Origin: Bacilli bacterium
GTDB taxonomy: Bacteria; Bacillota_I; Bacilli_A; RF39; UBA660
DNA: 64,000 bases
Direction of reading: 5' to 3'
Assembly (NCBI GenBank): GCA_017541325.1
Contig: JAFXZI010000012.1
Location: 1-64,000, forward strand
The first letter of the stretch is position 1, and each line of letters begins with the position of its first letter. The notes beneath the pieces are model-generated. The model did not search any database. It was not told where the DNA came from and was given only the letters and a program-made list of their open reading frames with translations. A program made the position numbers and the translations under genes. Positions 33,941 to 43,371 of the stretch are shown here, piece by piece.

Positions 33941-36317
33941 ATTTGTCTCTAATTGTTGCATTTAATTTTTTAGATACATCTTCAATTATTTTATTAAATA
34001 TAGTCATTACTTCTGCTTCTTCTAGTGTTCTTTCAGGATCACTAAATGTTAATGAATAAGCAATAGACTTTTTATCAGCATCAATATTTTCTCCAACATA
34101 TAAATCAAAGATATCTATATTAGTTAATAATCTTCCACCACTACGTCTAATCTCTTTAACAATTTCATCAGATGTAATATCTTGATTTACTACAAATGCT
34201 ACATCTTTAACAATTTCTGGATATTTTGATGCTTCTTTATATTTTAATTGTTTAATAGTTTTTTCATATAATTTAGCTATAGATAATTCTGAAATATATA
34301 CTTCATCTTTTAAATAATTAGGATGTACTCTACCTATAATACCAATGCATTCTTTATTATCTAGAATAATTTTAGCAGATATTCCAGGATGCATATCAGG
34401 AAGGACAGCACTTTCAAAACTATATCTATTCTTAAATCCTAAATAATCTAGTAAATTTTCTACTAAACCTTTTATTATATAGAAGTCTACTTTTAGATTT
34501 TGATGTTGCCATTCATTTGAAATATAATTTCCTTTCATTAAAATAGCAACTTTCATTTCTTCTTCATAACTCTTATCATATGTTTTAGATATTTCATATA
34601 AAAGCACATCATCTACATGTCTTGCTTTATTATATTGATATGTATTAATTAATGAAGGAATAATAGTTCTTCTAATAACTGATTTATCTACACTCATTGG
34701 GTTAGGTAAAACTAATGCTTCTTTATTACTATAGTTAAATCTATCAGCCATTTCAGGACTAACTAAAGTATAAGTTTTAGCTTCATTTAAACCAAGAGAA
34801 CGAAGTCTTTTGCTTACTTCTTTTCTTATTTTAACATCTCCTACATAAACACCCTTTCTAATTGGTACTACTGGAAGTTTAGAAGATAAGTTTTGATAAC
34901 CATAAAGTCTTCCTATTTCTTCAGCAATATCATTTACATTAGGATCTATATCAAGTCTTCTAGTAGGAATAGTTACTATAAAGATATCTTTCTTTAATGT
35001 ATATGTAAAATCTAATCTTTTTAATTCTGTTTCTACATCATCATTAGTTAAATCTAATCCTAAAATTGTACTTACTTCTTTAGCACTAAACTCTACTACT
35101 TTAGGAGTTTTATCTACTTTATCATGTTTTACAGTTCCTGAAAGAATTTCTGCATCTGCATATTCTTCTAGTAGTGCACATGCTCTTTCAATAGCCATAT
35201 CAGTATATTCATAAGAAAGACCTTTTCCATATCTAATTGATGCTTCGCTTTTTAAATTTAATCTATTAGATGTATTACGAATATTTATAGCATTAAAGAT
35301 TGCACTTTCAATTAATATATCCTTTGTATTTTCATCTACATCAGTATTCTCTCCACCCATTACACCAGCTATACAAACAGGCTTTTTACCATCAGTTATT
35401 ACTATATCGTCTATAGTTAAAACTCTATCTTGTCCATCTAATGTTTTAATTTCTTCTTTTTCTTTTGCTTGTCTTACTAAAATAGTATTTCCAAGTTTAT
35501 CTTTATCAAAGAAATGTAGAGGTTGACCAAATTCAAGCATAACATAGTTAGAAATATCAACTACATTATTAATAGGTCTCATACCAGCTGAAATAAGGCG
35601 TTTTTTGATAAAATCAGGACTTTCCTTTATAGTTACACCTTTTGCCATTTTACATGTGTAATATGGGCATTTATCAGTATCTACAGACAAATTTATATGT
35701 TTAGATACATCATCTTTAATTTCTTTATGAGAAATACTAGGTAAATGTACTTCTTTATTTAAAATACATGCTATTTCATAGGCAAATCCAATATGATAAT
35801 AACAATCATTATTACGATGTTTATGTACATCAAGTTCATATGTGGTATCATCAGTTCCTAAATATATATTAGCATCCATTCCTACTTCTACATCTTCTGG
35901 TAATTCTGTAATACCTTTAGCATATGTTTCATCATTCTTCTCTTCAAGACCAAGTTCAAATAAGGCACATATCATTCCATTAGATTCTTCTCCACGAATT
36001 TTACCCTTTTCTATTTTAAAATCACCTGGAAGAACTGCTCCTGGAAGCGCAACTAATACTTTAATTCCTACTCTTACATTAGGAGCACCACATACTATTT
36101 GAACTATTTTATCTCCAATATTTACTTTACATAAATGAAGATGATCACTATTAGGATGAGGAATACATTCTAATACTTCCCCTACTACTAAATTATCTAT
36201 ATGTTGTGTATTTACTGCTTCAACATTAATACCAGCACTAGTTACTTTAACAGCTAATTCCTTTAAATCTTCATTTTCTATATCAATGTAATCTTTTACC
36301 CAATTAAGACTTATCAT
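33939..36317 (-). CDS. pheT: phenylalanine-tRNA ligase beta subunit
   Basis: The 792-aa large subunit of PheRS. An N-terminal tRNA-binding OB domain (VVGEVLECIPHPNSDHLHLCKV) is followed by the B3/B4 editing region (CPYYTCKMAKGVTIKESPDF, cut at about 217-236). B5 (TIPTRRLDIDPNVNDIAEEIGR) and the C-terminal FDX-ACB domain (YPEIVKDVAFVV and LTFSDPERTLEEAEV) complete it. Length is normal. It starts 2 bp after pheS and belongs to the same T-box-controlled operon. Confidence 0.97.
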   Translation of the reverse strand: MISLNWVKDYIDIENEDLKELAVKVTSAGINVEAVNTQHIDNLVVGEVLECIPHPNSDHLHLCKVNIGDKIVQIVCGAPNVRVGIKVLVALPGAVLPGDFKIEKGKIRGEESNGMICALFELGLEEKNDETYAKGITELPEDVEVGMDANIYLGTDDTTYELDVHKHRNNDCYYHIGFAYEIACILNKEVHLPSISHKEIKDDVSKHINLSVDTDKCPYYTCKMAKGVTIKESPDFIKKRLISAGMRPINNVVDISNYVMLEFGQPLHFFDKDKLGNTILVRQAKEKEEIKTLDGQDRVLTIDDIVITDGKKPVCIAGVMGGENTDVDENTKDILIESAIFNAINIRNTSNRLNLKSEASIRYGKGLSYEYTDMAIERACALLEEYADAEILSGTVKHDKVDKTPKVVEFSAKEVSTILGLDLTNDDVETELKRLDFTYTLKKDIFIVTIPTRRLDIDPNVNDIAEEIGRLYGYQNLSSKLPVVPIRKGVYVGDVKIRKEVSKRLRSLGLNEAKTYTLVSPEMADRFNYSNKEALVLPNPMSVDKSVIRRTIIPSLINTYQYNKARHVDDVLLYEISKTYDKSYEEEMKVAILMKGNYISNEWQHQNLKVDFYIIKGLVENLLDYLGFKNRYSFESAVLPDMHPGISAKIILDNKECIGIIGRVHPNYLKDEVYISELSIAKLYEKTIKQLKYKEASKYPEIVKDVAFVVNQDITSDEIVKEIRRSGGRLLTNIDIFDLYVGENIDADKKSIAYSLTFSDPERTLEEAEVMTIFNKIIEDVSKKLNATIRDK

Positions 36318-36319
36318 TA

Positions 36320-37351
36320 TTACACATCCTTTCTATCGAACGCACGAAGTTCTCTTAAATCTGTTTGATAGAATGTTCTTATATCATTAATACCATATTT
36401 AAGCATTGCACATCTTTCAGCACCAAATCCAAAGGCAAATCCACTCCATATTTTAGGATCAAATCCACATGCACGAAGTACATTAGGATGTACTATTCCT
36501 CCGCCTGCAATAGTAATCCATCCAGTTTGTTTACAAACGTTGCATCCTTTTCCTTTACAATTAAAGCAAGAGATATCCATTTCTACTGAAGGTTCAGTAA
36601 ATTGATAATAACTAGGTCTAAATCTAGTAGTTGTATCTTCACCAAATAACTTTTTAGCTATTTCATCAATTGTACCTTTTAAATCAACTAAAGAAATATT
36701 ATGATCTACTAATAATCCTTCAACTTGCATAAATTGATGAGAATGTGTAGCATCATCTGGATCTCTTCTATATGTTTTACCAGGACAAATCATACGAACT
36801 GGTTCTTTACCACCATTAGCGGTCATAACACGAGCTTGAACAGGAGAAGTATGACTTCTAAGTAGTATTTCATTATCTTCAATATAGAATGTATCTTGAG
36901 CATCCCTTGCTGGATGACCTTTAGGTATATTTAAAAGTTCAAAGTTAAATTTATCTAATTCTATTTCTGGTCCATCTACTACATCGTAACCCATAGACAT
37001 AAATAACTCTTCAAAATCTTCTACTACTTTCTCAAGTATATTAGGTGCACCATTTTCTATTTTTGTTCCTGGAAGAGTAACATCTATTTTTTCTCTTTCT
37101 AATTTTTTATTTAATTCTTCTTCTCTTAATTTAGTTTCTAAAGTATTAATTCTCTCATTTAAATCATTTTTTAATTCATTAGAAACTCTTCCTACTTCTT
37201 TTTTCTCTTCTATAGATAACTCACTCATATTTTTAGTAAGTTCTGTAATTAGTCCTTTTTTACCTAAATATTTAACTTTTAAATCATTTAAATCATTTAA
37301 ATTATTAATAGCATCTAACTCTTTTAAATAACATTCTTTTAAATCTTTCAT
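36320..37351 (-). CDS. pheS: phenylalanine-tRNA ligase alpha subunit
   Basis: The 343-aa catalytic subunit of PheRS. A helical coiled-coil N-terminus (1-90) leads to the class II synthetase core. Motif 2 is around KTYRRDPDDATHSHQFMQVEG, broken at about 196-216. The Cys-rich block CFNCKGKGCNVCKQTGW and the motif 3 region GFAFGFGAERCAML follow. AGGAGGAT precedes the ATG. Expression is controlled by the T-box leader upstream. Confidence 0.97.
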   Translation of the reverse strand: MKDLKECYLKELDAINNLNDLNDLKVKYLGKKGLITELTKNMSELSIEEKKEVGRVSNELKNDLNERINTLETKLREEELNKKLEREKIDVTLPGTKIENGAPNILEKVVEDFEELFMSMGYDVVDGPEIELDKFNFELLNIPKGHPARDAQDTFYIEDNEILLRSHTSPVQARVMTANGGKEPVRMICPGKTYRRDPDDATHSHQFMQVEGLLVDHNISLVDLKGTIDEIAKKLFGEDTTTRFRPSYYQFTEPSVEMDISCFNCKGKGCNVCKQTGWITIAGGGIVHPNVLRACGFDPKIWSGFAFGFGAERCAMLKYGINDIRTFYQTDLRELRAFDRKDV

Positions 37352-37365
37352 ATATCCTCCTAAAA

Positions 37366-37581
37366 ATAAAAAGATGATACCTATAAGGGCGAACTAGTCG
37401 CGGTACCACCTTAATTTTAAACATAAAGTCTCTCAATATCTTAACGCGATAAACGTTTAGTAAAACTAAAAGCTATAGGGTGAATTCATAGGACTTATTA
37501 TTTATCTTTTCACCATACCGATAATTCTCTATCTAATAAGTTTATCTATTACTATTTCCTAATTATTGCCTCTTGCTATAT
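37366..37581 (-). promoter_or_regulatory. T-box riboswitch leader of pheST
   Basis: The - strand leader starts after a TATAAT near 37585. It contains AGTA and GGTATGGTG motifs of stem I and a likely UUC (Phe) specifier at 37484-37482. The conserved T-box sequence AAGGTGGTACCGCG is at 37412-37399. The terminator pairs GGTGGTACC (37410-37402) with GGTATCATC (37381-37373) before a T-rich run. Binding of uncharged tRNA-Phe to the T-box would block this terminator. Confidence 0.92.
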
Positions 37582-37609
37582 ATTATAACAAATTTAAATT
37601 AATTGCAAA

Positions 37610-38734
37610 TTATTTTAAAGATATTACATATGGATTTGCTTGTGATCCATCTCCACTAGTATTAACAGTTAGTTTTGAACTTAAGCAAACAACTAAATAT
37701 AAATTCTTTGCTGTATTATAATCTCCTGTTTCAATTTTAGTGCCATGTATTACATAATACTTATCTAATGAATTTGCTGGAGTTTGAGTCCAAGTTGGGT
37801 CTGATCCTGTAAGTGAATTTATCCAATTTTCTAAATTACATTTATGAGAATTATCACTCAAATTAGTTAATTTAAATTTAGAATATGATGTATTCATTTT
37901 ACAATTGTATTTATTATCATGAGCATTAGCTGATGCTTTTAAATAATCTTCCATTGTAATTGTTCCATAAACGCTACTAAATTTTGATTTTTCTGCATCA
38001 TTATATATTTCAAGTAAAGATTGTGCATTAGTAGGATCTGGTTGAATTAAACCTATATCAAAGGTATAGTCAACCATTTTATTAGTATATTCTAATTTTC
38101 TATATTCTTGATATAGCTTATTATGAGCAACAGATCTTTCCCATCTATATGCTTCGACAGTTTGATTTGGTGAACTAGGAGAAATTCCTGCACCACTTTC
38201 TGTATCAATTTTAGAACTAACAGGATCTAACATAATTACTTTAACAACACCATTAGCTTCAATTGACATTATTCTTCCTGTTTTACTACCAATTCTAATA
38301 TAGTTTTTTGGATTGGCACCTACAAAAACATATCTGCTCTCACCTGTTTTTGATTCATCAAAAACAAGTGTACTATTTCCTTCAGTAATACTATAAACAT
38401 CAGCATAATCTAATACAGCTTCTTTAATTGTTGCAGTAGATGCAGAATAAATACTATTAGCTTCATATCCCATACAAGAAGTATAAGCATCATATTCTTC
38501 AGAACAACTTACAGCAGGTGTAGTATAATTATAAGTCTTATAACACTTCTCTAATGCAACTTGTCTATTAGCACATTTATTTATATATTTTTCTTCATCA
38601 TCTACCATTTGCTTTTTAGTATATAACCCACTATTCAAAATAGATAATATTAAATATAGTATTAATATTATCATAGCAAGTATTCCATATAACATAGTAG
38701 ATATTGCAAACCCCTTATTATTTAGTTTTTTCAT
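37610..38734 (-). CDS. type IV pilin-like surface protein
   Basis: A 374-aa protein starting MKKLNNKGFAISTMLYGI, followed by a long hydrophobic helix. This resembles the class III (prepilin) signal, with cleavage expected after Gly8. Position 5 of the mature chain is Thr rather than the usual Glu. The exterior region (about 45-374) contains several Cys pairs (CANRQVALEKC, CSEEYDAYTSC), suggesting disulfides. GTG 38743 overlaps the ribosome binding site AGGTGAC; ATG 38734 is used. No pilin-assembly gene is in the window. Confidence 0.75.
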   Translation of the reverse strand: MKKLNNKGFAISTMLYGILAMIILILYLILSILNSGLYTKKQMVDDEEKYINKCANRQVALEKCYKTYNYTTPAVSCSEEYDAYTSCMGYEANSIYSASTATIKEAVLDYADVYSITEGNSTLVFDESKTGESRYVFVGANPKNYIRIGSKTGRIMSIEANGVVKVIMLDPVSSKIDTESGAGISPSSPNQTVEAYRWERSVAHNKLYQEYRKLEYTNKMVDYTFDIGLIQPDPTNAQSLLEIYNDAEKSKFSSVYGTITMEDYLKASANAHDNKYNCKMNTSYSKFKLTNLSDNSHKCNLENWINSLTGSDPTWTQTPANSLDKYYVIHGTKIETGDYNTAKNLYLVVCLSSKLTVNTSGDGSQANPYVISLK

Positions 38735-38759
38735 ACTAGTCACCTATTTTAATTATATA

Positions 38760-39302
38760 TTAAAATTCATTATTTTCAAAGATAATAATATATTTATCTC
38801 CATATTTACGTTCTTTTACTCTAATTAGAAAATTAGTATCTTCTAAATATAATTCATCTACTTCACAAATAATTAGAGATTTTCCTTTTAATAATTTATT
38901 TTGATGTAAAAATCTTATTATTTCATTAATACAATGCATTTTATATGGCGGATCTAAAAAAACTATATCAAATTTATCATTACAATTTTTTAAATAATCC
39001 ATATAATCTTTATTATAGATAAACGCTTTATCACTAATATTAAACTTTTTAATATTTTCTTTTAAAGTATCAATACATTTTTTATTTGAGTCAACAAAAT
39101 GGCAGCATTTACTTCCATTACTGATTGCTTCTAAACCTAAGGAACCAGATCCAGCAAATAAATCTAAACAAACAGAATTTTTAATATTATTTTGTATCAT
39201 TCCAAAAAGAGATTCTTTTACTCTATCCATAGTAGGACGAGTACCTTCTATATCATAAGAATTAATTGTTCTTCCTTTTAAAGATCCACTAATTATTTTC
39301 AT
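38760..39302 (-). CDS. rsmD: 16S rRNA (guanine966-N2)-methyltransferase RsmD
   Basis: Methylates G966 of 16S rRNA. In the 180-aa protein MKIISGSLKGRTI at the start, RPTMDRVKESLFGMI, the SAM motif CLDLFAGSGSLGLEA and the catalytic DIVFLDPPYK are all present. It overlaps the preceding ylbF-like gene by 14 bp, matching the ylbF-ylbH neighbourhood in Bacillus. Confidence 0.95.
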   Translation of the reverse strand: MKIISGSLKGRTINSYDIEGTRPTMDRVKESLFGMIQNNIKNSVCLDLFAGSGSLGLEAISNGSKCCHFVDSNKKCIDTLKENIKKFNISDKAFIYNKDYMDYLKNCNDKFDIVFLDPPYKMHCINEIIRFLHQNKLLKGKSLIICEVDELYLEDTNFLIRVKERKYGDKYIIIFENNEF

Positions 39303-39600
39303 GGAAACATCCCTTCTTTCTAACTAAAGTGTTTAGTTTTTTATTAATTGATAATGTAAGTAATATAATATCAGATTCAAGTCTTTTAAATTCTTTAATT
39401 CTAGAATCACTCATAAGATCTTTTTTCAAATTAAGATAATTAGAACTATATTGATCAGTGTTTTTAAGTGTTTCTATTTTTTTACTTAATTCTTTATCTT
39501 TATAAATTTCTTCTTTTAATTCTTCTATTCTTTTTAAATTACTATTTTGATCAAATAAGACTATTAGTTCATCTAATTTTTTAATTAGTTCTAAATCCAT
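39289..39600 (-). CDS. ylbF: YlbF-family regulator
   Basis: A 103-aa all-helical protein of the YlbF/YmcA (Com_YlbF) family. In Bacillus such proteins form a complex that works with RNase Y in mRNA maturation and competence or sporulation control. LIVLFDQNSNLKRIEELKEEI and DSRIKEFKRLESDIILLTL fit that pattern. Upstream in-frame starts (39657) lie in the previous terminator; ATG 39600 follows TTGGTGAAG and TATAAT (39622-39617). The gene order with rsmD supports the call. Confidence 0.8.
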   Translation of the reverse strand: MDLELIKKLDELIVLFDQNSNLKRIEELKEEIYKDKELSKKIETLKNTDQYSSNYLNLKKDLMSDSRIKEFKRLESDIILLTLSINKKLNTLVRKKGCFHENN

Positions 39601-39629
39601 ATTCTTCACCAAGGTAATTATAACAAAAA

Positions 39630-39653
39630 TAAAAGAGATTTCCATCTCTTTTA
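39630..39653 (-). terminator. terminator of the 40554 lipoprotein gene
   Basis: On the - strand TAAAAGAGAT/ATCTCTTTTA with a GGAA loop (39653-39630), then a T-run and, within 10 bp, the TATAAT of ylbF. Confidence 0.85.
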
Positions 39654-39663
39654 TCATTTTATT

Positions 39664-40554
39664 CTATTCAGTTTTTGGTGCTTCAGTAGGTTCAACAGGA
39701 GCAACTGGTTGTGCAGGTGCTTCAGGTTGTACTGGAGCAGTTGGAGCTGTAGCTACTGAAACTGTATCAGTTGTTTTTTTCTTTTTGCTAGTTAATACAA
39801 CAATTATGATAATTAATACTAATACTGCAGCTGCAATAGCACAATACATAATCATGTTATTTCCATTTACTTCAAATTCAAATGTAATATCTTGATTTTG
39901 CATCTTAGTTAAATCCCAAGTTAATTTATTCTTATCAGTTGAAGTTGCATTATTCTTTCCTGCTTTTGGCACTTCTACAGTATACTTAATATCCATCATT
40001 GAATATAAACTAGAATAATCAATTTCATCATCTATAGAATCAAAATAATCATCACCAGCATCTGTTCCATCAGTAGTTAAGTCAATACTATCATCAGTTC
40101 CTGTTGTTGTAGTATCATCTGCTGGTTCAGCATTTGGTGTTGCATCGTTTTCAGTTTGATTTAAATTAAATGTAAATACTGCTTTATAAGTATTTCCCTT
40201 CTTTTGGAAGAAATATTCAGGTTCATCACCTTCTAAGAATTTATTTAAATCAACTTTTACTTCTTTACTAGTACTATACTTATCGATATTCTTATAAGTT
40301 TTAGAAATTTTCCATCCTTCGTAAGTATCGTCTTTGTAATCTTCTACTTTAAATCCTTTCTTCTTTAATTCATTAATTCCGTCTTCATTAGTTGATGTTT
40401 CTCCCCCTTGCATCATGCTTTTTTGCATAGCTACAATTGCTTCAAATTTCATTTTCTTATCATTTGTAATCTTCATATTAATGTTATACTTAACACATCC
40501 AGTTAACATGACAGCTACTAATAATACAGAAAATAATTTTAAAAACTTCTTCAT
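39664..40554 (-). CDS. lipoprotein with C-terminal membrane span (paralog A)
   Basis: A 296-aa protein. MKKFLKLFSVLLVAVMLTGC has a lipobox with Cys at residue 20. A domain resembling LppM-type lipoproteins follows (VKYNINMKITNDKKMKFEAI). An acidic Thr/Asp insert comes next (about 140-170), then a membrane span (about 236-256) and a Pro/Ala/Val-rich cytoplasmic tail (APTAPVQPEAPAQPVAP). It shares VKxNINMK, SMMDxKY and the C-terminal span with the adjacent gene at 40623, so the two arose by tandem duplication. Confidence 0.78.
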   Translation of the reverse strand: MKKFLKLFSVLLVAVMLTGCVKYNINMKITNDKKMKFEAIVAMQKSMMQGGETSTNEDGINELKKKGFKVEDYKDDTYEGWKISKTYKNIDKYSTSKEVKVDLNKFLEGDEPEYFFQKKGNTYKAVFTFNLNQTENDATPNAEPADDTTTTGTDDSIDLTTDGTDAGDDYFDSIDDEIDYSSLYSMMDIKYTVEVPKAGKNNATSTDKNKLTWDLTKMQNQDITFEFEVNGNNMIMYCAIAAAVLVLIIIIVVLTSKKKKTTDTVSVATAPTAPVQPEAPAQPVAPVEPTEAPKTE

Positions 40555-40609
40555 TTTTTTCTCCTCTCTATATTTTATATAAATAATATATCATGTTTAT
40601 GAAAAGAAA

Positions 40610-40638
40610 AAAAGAGAAATAATTATTTTTTCTCTTTT
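40610..40638 (-). terminator. terminator of paralog B
   Basis: Stem AAAAGAGAA/TTCTCTTTT (40610-40618 with 40630-40638) and a T-run on the - strand. Confidence 0.75.
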
Positions 40639-41480
40639 ATTGAATCAGGTGCTTCATAATGAGACCATTTTCTCTTTTTATTTGTCTTCTTAGAAAGCTT
40701 TTTTGATATATTTTTCTTCAAAGAATAATATAGTACTATTACACCAACTAGAACTATAATTCCGAAAAAAGAAGAAAAGATGTTTTCTGCAGTTAATTCT
40801 TTATTTTTAACTTGCGTATTTTTAGTTTTCTTTTTATTTTCTTTCTTATCATATTCTTGTTTTTCTTTTGTAATATTAGCATCATTAATTATAAATGAAA
40901 ACTTAATTTCATTAATTTTTCCAAATTCTAAGTTCCAACTATAAGTATTACCATCAATTTCTGTAGCATTACTCTCTTCTACTGAGACAGGAAGAGTAAT
41001 AGAATATTTTAGATCCATCATTGATTGATAAGCACTTACATCTCCTACATTAGTATTTGAAGCATATGAATTAACGTCATCTGAAGTAAGATTATAAGTA
41101 AAATTAGCAGTATATAATGTACCATTTTCTACTTTTTTAATATTAAATAATTTTATATCAGATGTTTTTTTCTCAAACTCAGTTGTTAAATCAACAACTC
41201 CAACATTACTATCAGATATACTGTTAATATTATCTACATCAAAAATAACTTTAACTCCTGTATAATCATCTTCACTATAATCTTCTAATCTATATCCATT
41301 ATCAATGTACTTTTGTTTATCTTCTTCAGAAAATTTAATAGATTTATCAGTAGTTTGAACACCATTAATAATAGTAATATTAAAACTATTATTGGTTTCT
41401 AACTTCATATTAATATTATTTTTAACACATCCAGTTAAACCAAATAATATAAGTATATAAATAATTATTTTTTTATTCAT
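40623..41480 (-). CDS. lipoprotein with C-terminal membrane span (paralog B)
   Basis: A 285-aa protein starting MNKKIIIYILILFGLTGC with a lipobox Cys at residue 18. The body mirrors paralog A: VKNNINMKLETN, then a segment with YRLEDYSEDDYTGVKV and YQSMMDLKYSITLPV. A membrane span (about 230-250) and a basic tail follow. Starts at 41495 (GTG) and 41489 (ATG) are possible and would overlap the upstream repeat-protein gene. ATG 41480 gives a canonical signal peptide and has AGTGAAG upstream. Confidence 0.75.
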   Translation of the reverse strand: MNKKIIIYILILFGLTGCVKNNINMKLETNNSFNITIINGVQTTDKSIKFSEEDKQKYIDNGYRLEDYSEDDYTGVKVIFDVDNINSISDSNVGVVDLTTEFEKKTSDIKLFNIKKVENGTLYTANFTYNLTSDDVNSYASNTNVGDVSAYQSMMDLKYSITLPVSVEESNATEIDGNTYSWNLEFGKINEIKFSFIINDANITKEKQEYDKKENKKKTKNTQVKNKELTAENIFSSFFGIIVLVGVIVLYYSLKKNISKKLSKKTNKKRKWSHYEAPDSIKEKK

Positions 41481-41481
41481 A

Positions 41482-42588
41482 TTAAACATCTTCACTACCA
41501 GGAACTTCTAATGGATAAGGATTTGCATTAGGATCAACTGAAGTATCATAATTCATTTCTGGTACCGCGTTATCTAATCCAGTATTCATGTCTGGCGTTT
41601 CCATATTTATATCAGTTGGTTGTTCTACTGGAGTATCGTAACTCATTTCTGGTACTACATTATCTAGTCCAGTATTCATGTCTGGCATATCCATATTTAC
41701 ATCAGTTGGTTGATCAATTGGTGCATCATAACTCATCTCTGGTACTGCGTTATCAAGTCCAGTATTCATGTCTGGCATATCCATATTTATATCAGTTGGT
41801 TGATCAATTGGTGCATCATAACTCATTTCTGGTACCGCGTTATCTAATCCAGTATTCATGTCTGGCATATCCATATTTATATCAGTTGGTTGATCAATTG
41901 GTGCATCATAACTCATTTCTGGTACCGCGTTATCTAATCCAGTATTCATATCTGACATACCTATATTCATATTATCTAAATTATTATCTAATGGTTCAAC
42001 AATCTCATCAGGATTACTTCCTAATTCATCTTGCATAGGAAGAGGATCGTTATTAACATCATTAATTATTGCTGGTTGATCTTCTAAACTACCAAAAGAT
42101 GGTTCTCCAACAATACCATTATCATAGTTATTATATTCGTTATTAGTATCAGCCGTTGGTTCATCATAATTCATGTTATTATCTTGAATATTTAATGTAT
42201 CATTCATTTGCATATCCATTAAATTATCACTATCAAATGTTGAATCTTGGTTATAATCCGTTGATGCAGTCATATCTTGATTGTAATCCATTGAAGGTAT
42301 TCCTGAATCCATTGCAGCAATAGCAGTCATATCTTGATTCATACTATTATCATAATTATTATTTAACGAAGCATCAGGAGTAGGTGTTTGCTCTTGATAC
42401 GAAAAATCATATGATGAAGTTGTTGGTGTATTATCAAACATATTCATGGCTTGTTTTCTTGTTTTACTAGCTTTTGCTTTCTTATGTAAATTTGAAAGTA
42501 AAGCTAATAATAGTAATCCTTCTAAAACCCCTGCGACTATAAGAACAATTGTTGTTGCTAGTCCTTTATCAATATTACCTAATAACAT
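41482..42588 (-). CDS. membrane protein with acidic 30-residue repeats
   Basis: A 368-aa protein with a membrane span near the N-terminus (about 12-33), then a basic stretch KKAKASKTRKQ. A long, disordered, Asp/Asn/Met-rich region follows. The last third contains about five near-identical 30-residue units (PDMNTGLDNAVPEMSYD, then APIDQPTDINMDM). The repeats lie at 90-bp spacing in DNA. The domain side is unclear; the basic stretch suggests the repeats are cytoplasmic. It is co-transcribed with the two lipoprotein genes. Confidence 0.75.
   Translation of the reverse strand: MLLGNIDKGLATTIVLIVAGVLEGLLLLALLSNLHKKAKASKTRKQAMNMFDNTPTTSSYDFSYQEQTPTPDASLNNNYDNSMNQDMTAIAAMDSGIPSMDYNQDMTASTDYNQDSTFDSDNLMDMQMNDTLNIQDNNMNYDEPTADTNNEYNNYDNGIVGEPSFGSLEDQPAIINDVNNDPLPMQDELGSNPDEIVEPLDNNLDNMNIGMSDMNTGLDNAVPEMSYDAPIDQPTDINMDMPDMNTGLDNAVPEMSYDAPIDQPTDINMDMPDMNTGLDNAVPEMSYDAPIDQPTDVNMDMPDMNTGLDNVVPEMSYDTPVEQPTDINMETPDMNTGLDNAVPEMNYDTSVDPNANPYPLEVPGSEDV
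41530..41976 (-). repeat. 90-bp tandem coding repeats, about five copies
   Basis: Matching positions recur at 41579, 41669, 41759, 41849 and 41939, an exact 90-bp period. The three central copies are nearly identical at DNA level. Copy number is likely to vary by slippage without shifting the frame. Confidence 0.92.
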
Positions 42589-42645
42589 ATAATCACCTAT
42601 TCTATTTTAACTCTATTATAGTATATCAAAATAAAATAATAAAAA

Positions 42646-42665
42646 AAAGAGTTTTATAACTCTTT
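42646..42665 (-). terminator. terminator of pepE
   Basis: Stem AAAGAGTT/AACTCTTT (42646-42653 with 42658-42665) and eight T on the - strand. Confidence 0.82.
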
Positions 42666-42666
42666 A

Positions 42667-43371
42667 TTAAATAATTGATTCAATACTTAATTCATTAACT
42701 TCAGTATCAATAATTGTATTTGATTTATATTCTCTTAATATAACTTTTTCATCATTAATTGAATAGCTTTTTATTTTATTATTATCTACTTCAATCATAG
42801 TATTTGTAGGTAGTATTAATACTTTATTTATAGATTTATCTAAACTTATATCAGATAATCTCTTTTCATCTTCTCCGTGAGGACAAAGATTAATATTTAT
42901 AAAGGATAATCCATCAACAAAAACGTAATTATTACTAATATTATTTTCTATTTCATAGTCAGATAATCCTTTATTACACAAAACATTAGCACCTGCTGAT
43001 ATTCCAACTATTATAGCTTTACTTTCTTTTAATAATTGATCTAAGTGATATTCTTTAATACTATCTAATAGTTTCTTACTATCGCCACCACCTAGATAAA
43101 TAATATCTGCATCAAAAATCTTCTTTTTTACAATATCAGGATTATTAACTAAATTACTCTTTTTTAAATATGATGTATTACATCCTATTCTTTTATAATT
43201 ATTCTTCATAATATCATAATATGAATCAGCAAAAGATGATGCTAGTCCTATAAAAAGAAAATTTGGATTATCTTTTTTAGTATGTTCAACTATGATTTTA
43301 TCAAATGGTTCAAGTTCATTAATTTGTCCACGTCTACCTATTGAACCATTACCTATTAAGAAATACTTCAT
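42667..43371 (-). CDS. pepE: peptidase E (S51 family)
   Basis: A cytoplasmic serine peptidase family known for Asp-X dipeptide cleavage. In the 234-aa product GISAGAN carries the nucleophile Ser125, IIYLGGGD precedes it, and FININLCPHGEDEKR supplies the late His region. Length is normal. The gene overlaps the obgE stop by 1 bp, so it is co-expressed with obgE. Its exact substrate specificity here is inferred from the family. Confidence 0.85.
   Translation of the reverse strand: MKYFLIGNGSIGRRGQINELEPFDKIIVEHTKKDNPNFLFIGLASSFADSYYDIMKNNYKRIGCNTSYLKKSNLVNNPDIVKKKIFDADIIYLGGGDSKKLLDSIKEYHLDQLLKESKAIIVGISAGANVLCNKGLSDYEIENNISNNYVFVDGLSFININLCPHGEDEKRLSDISLDKSINKVLILPTNTMIEVDNNKIKSYSINDEKVILREYKSNTIIDTEVNELSIESII

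Noticed and set aside
41530-41976. Regular direct repeats that could suggest a CRISPR array
   Set aside because: The whole 90-bp unit repeats without unique spacers, and it is in frame within a CDS.
41616-42038. + strand ORF of 140 codons in the repeat gene
   Set aside because: Mirror frame of the 90-bp repeats; composition is Leu/Tyr/Ser-rich and no start signals are present.
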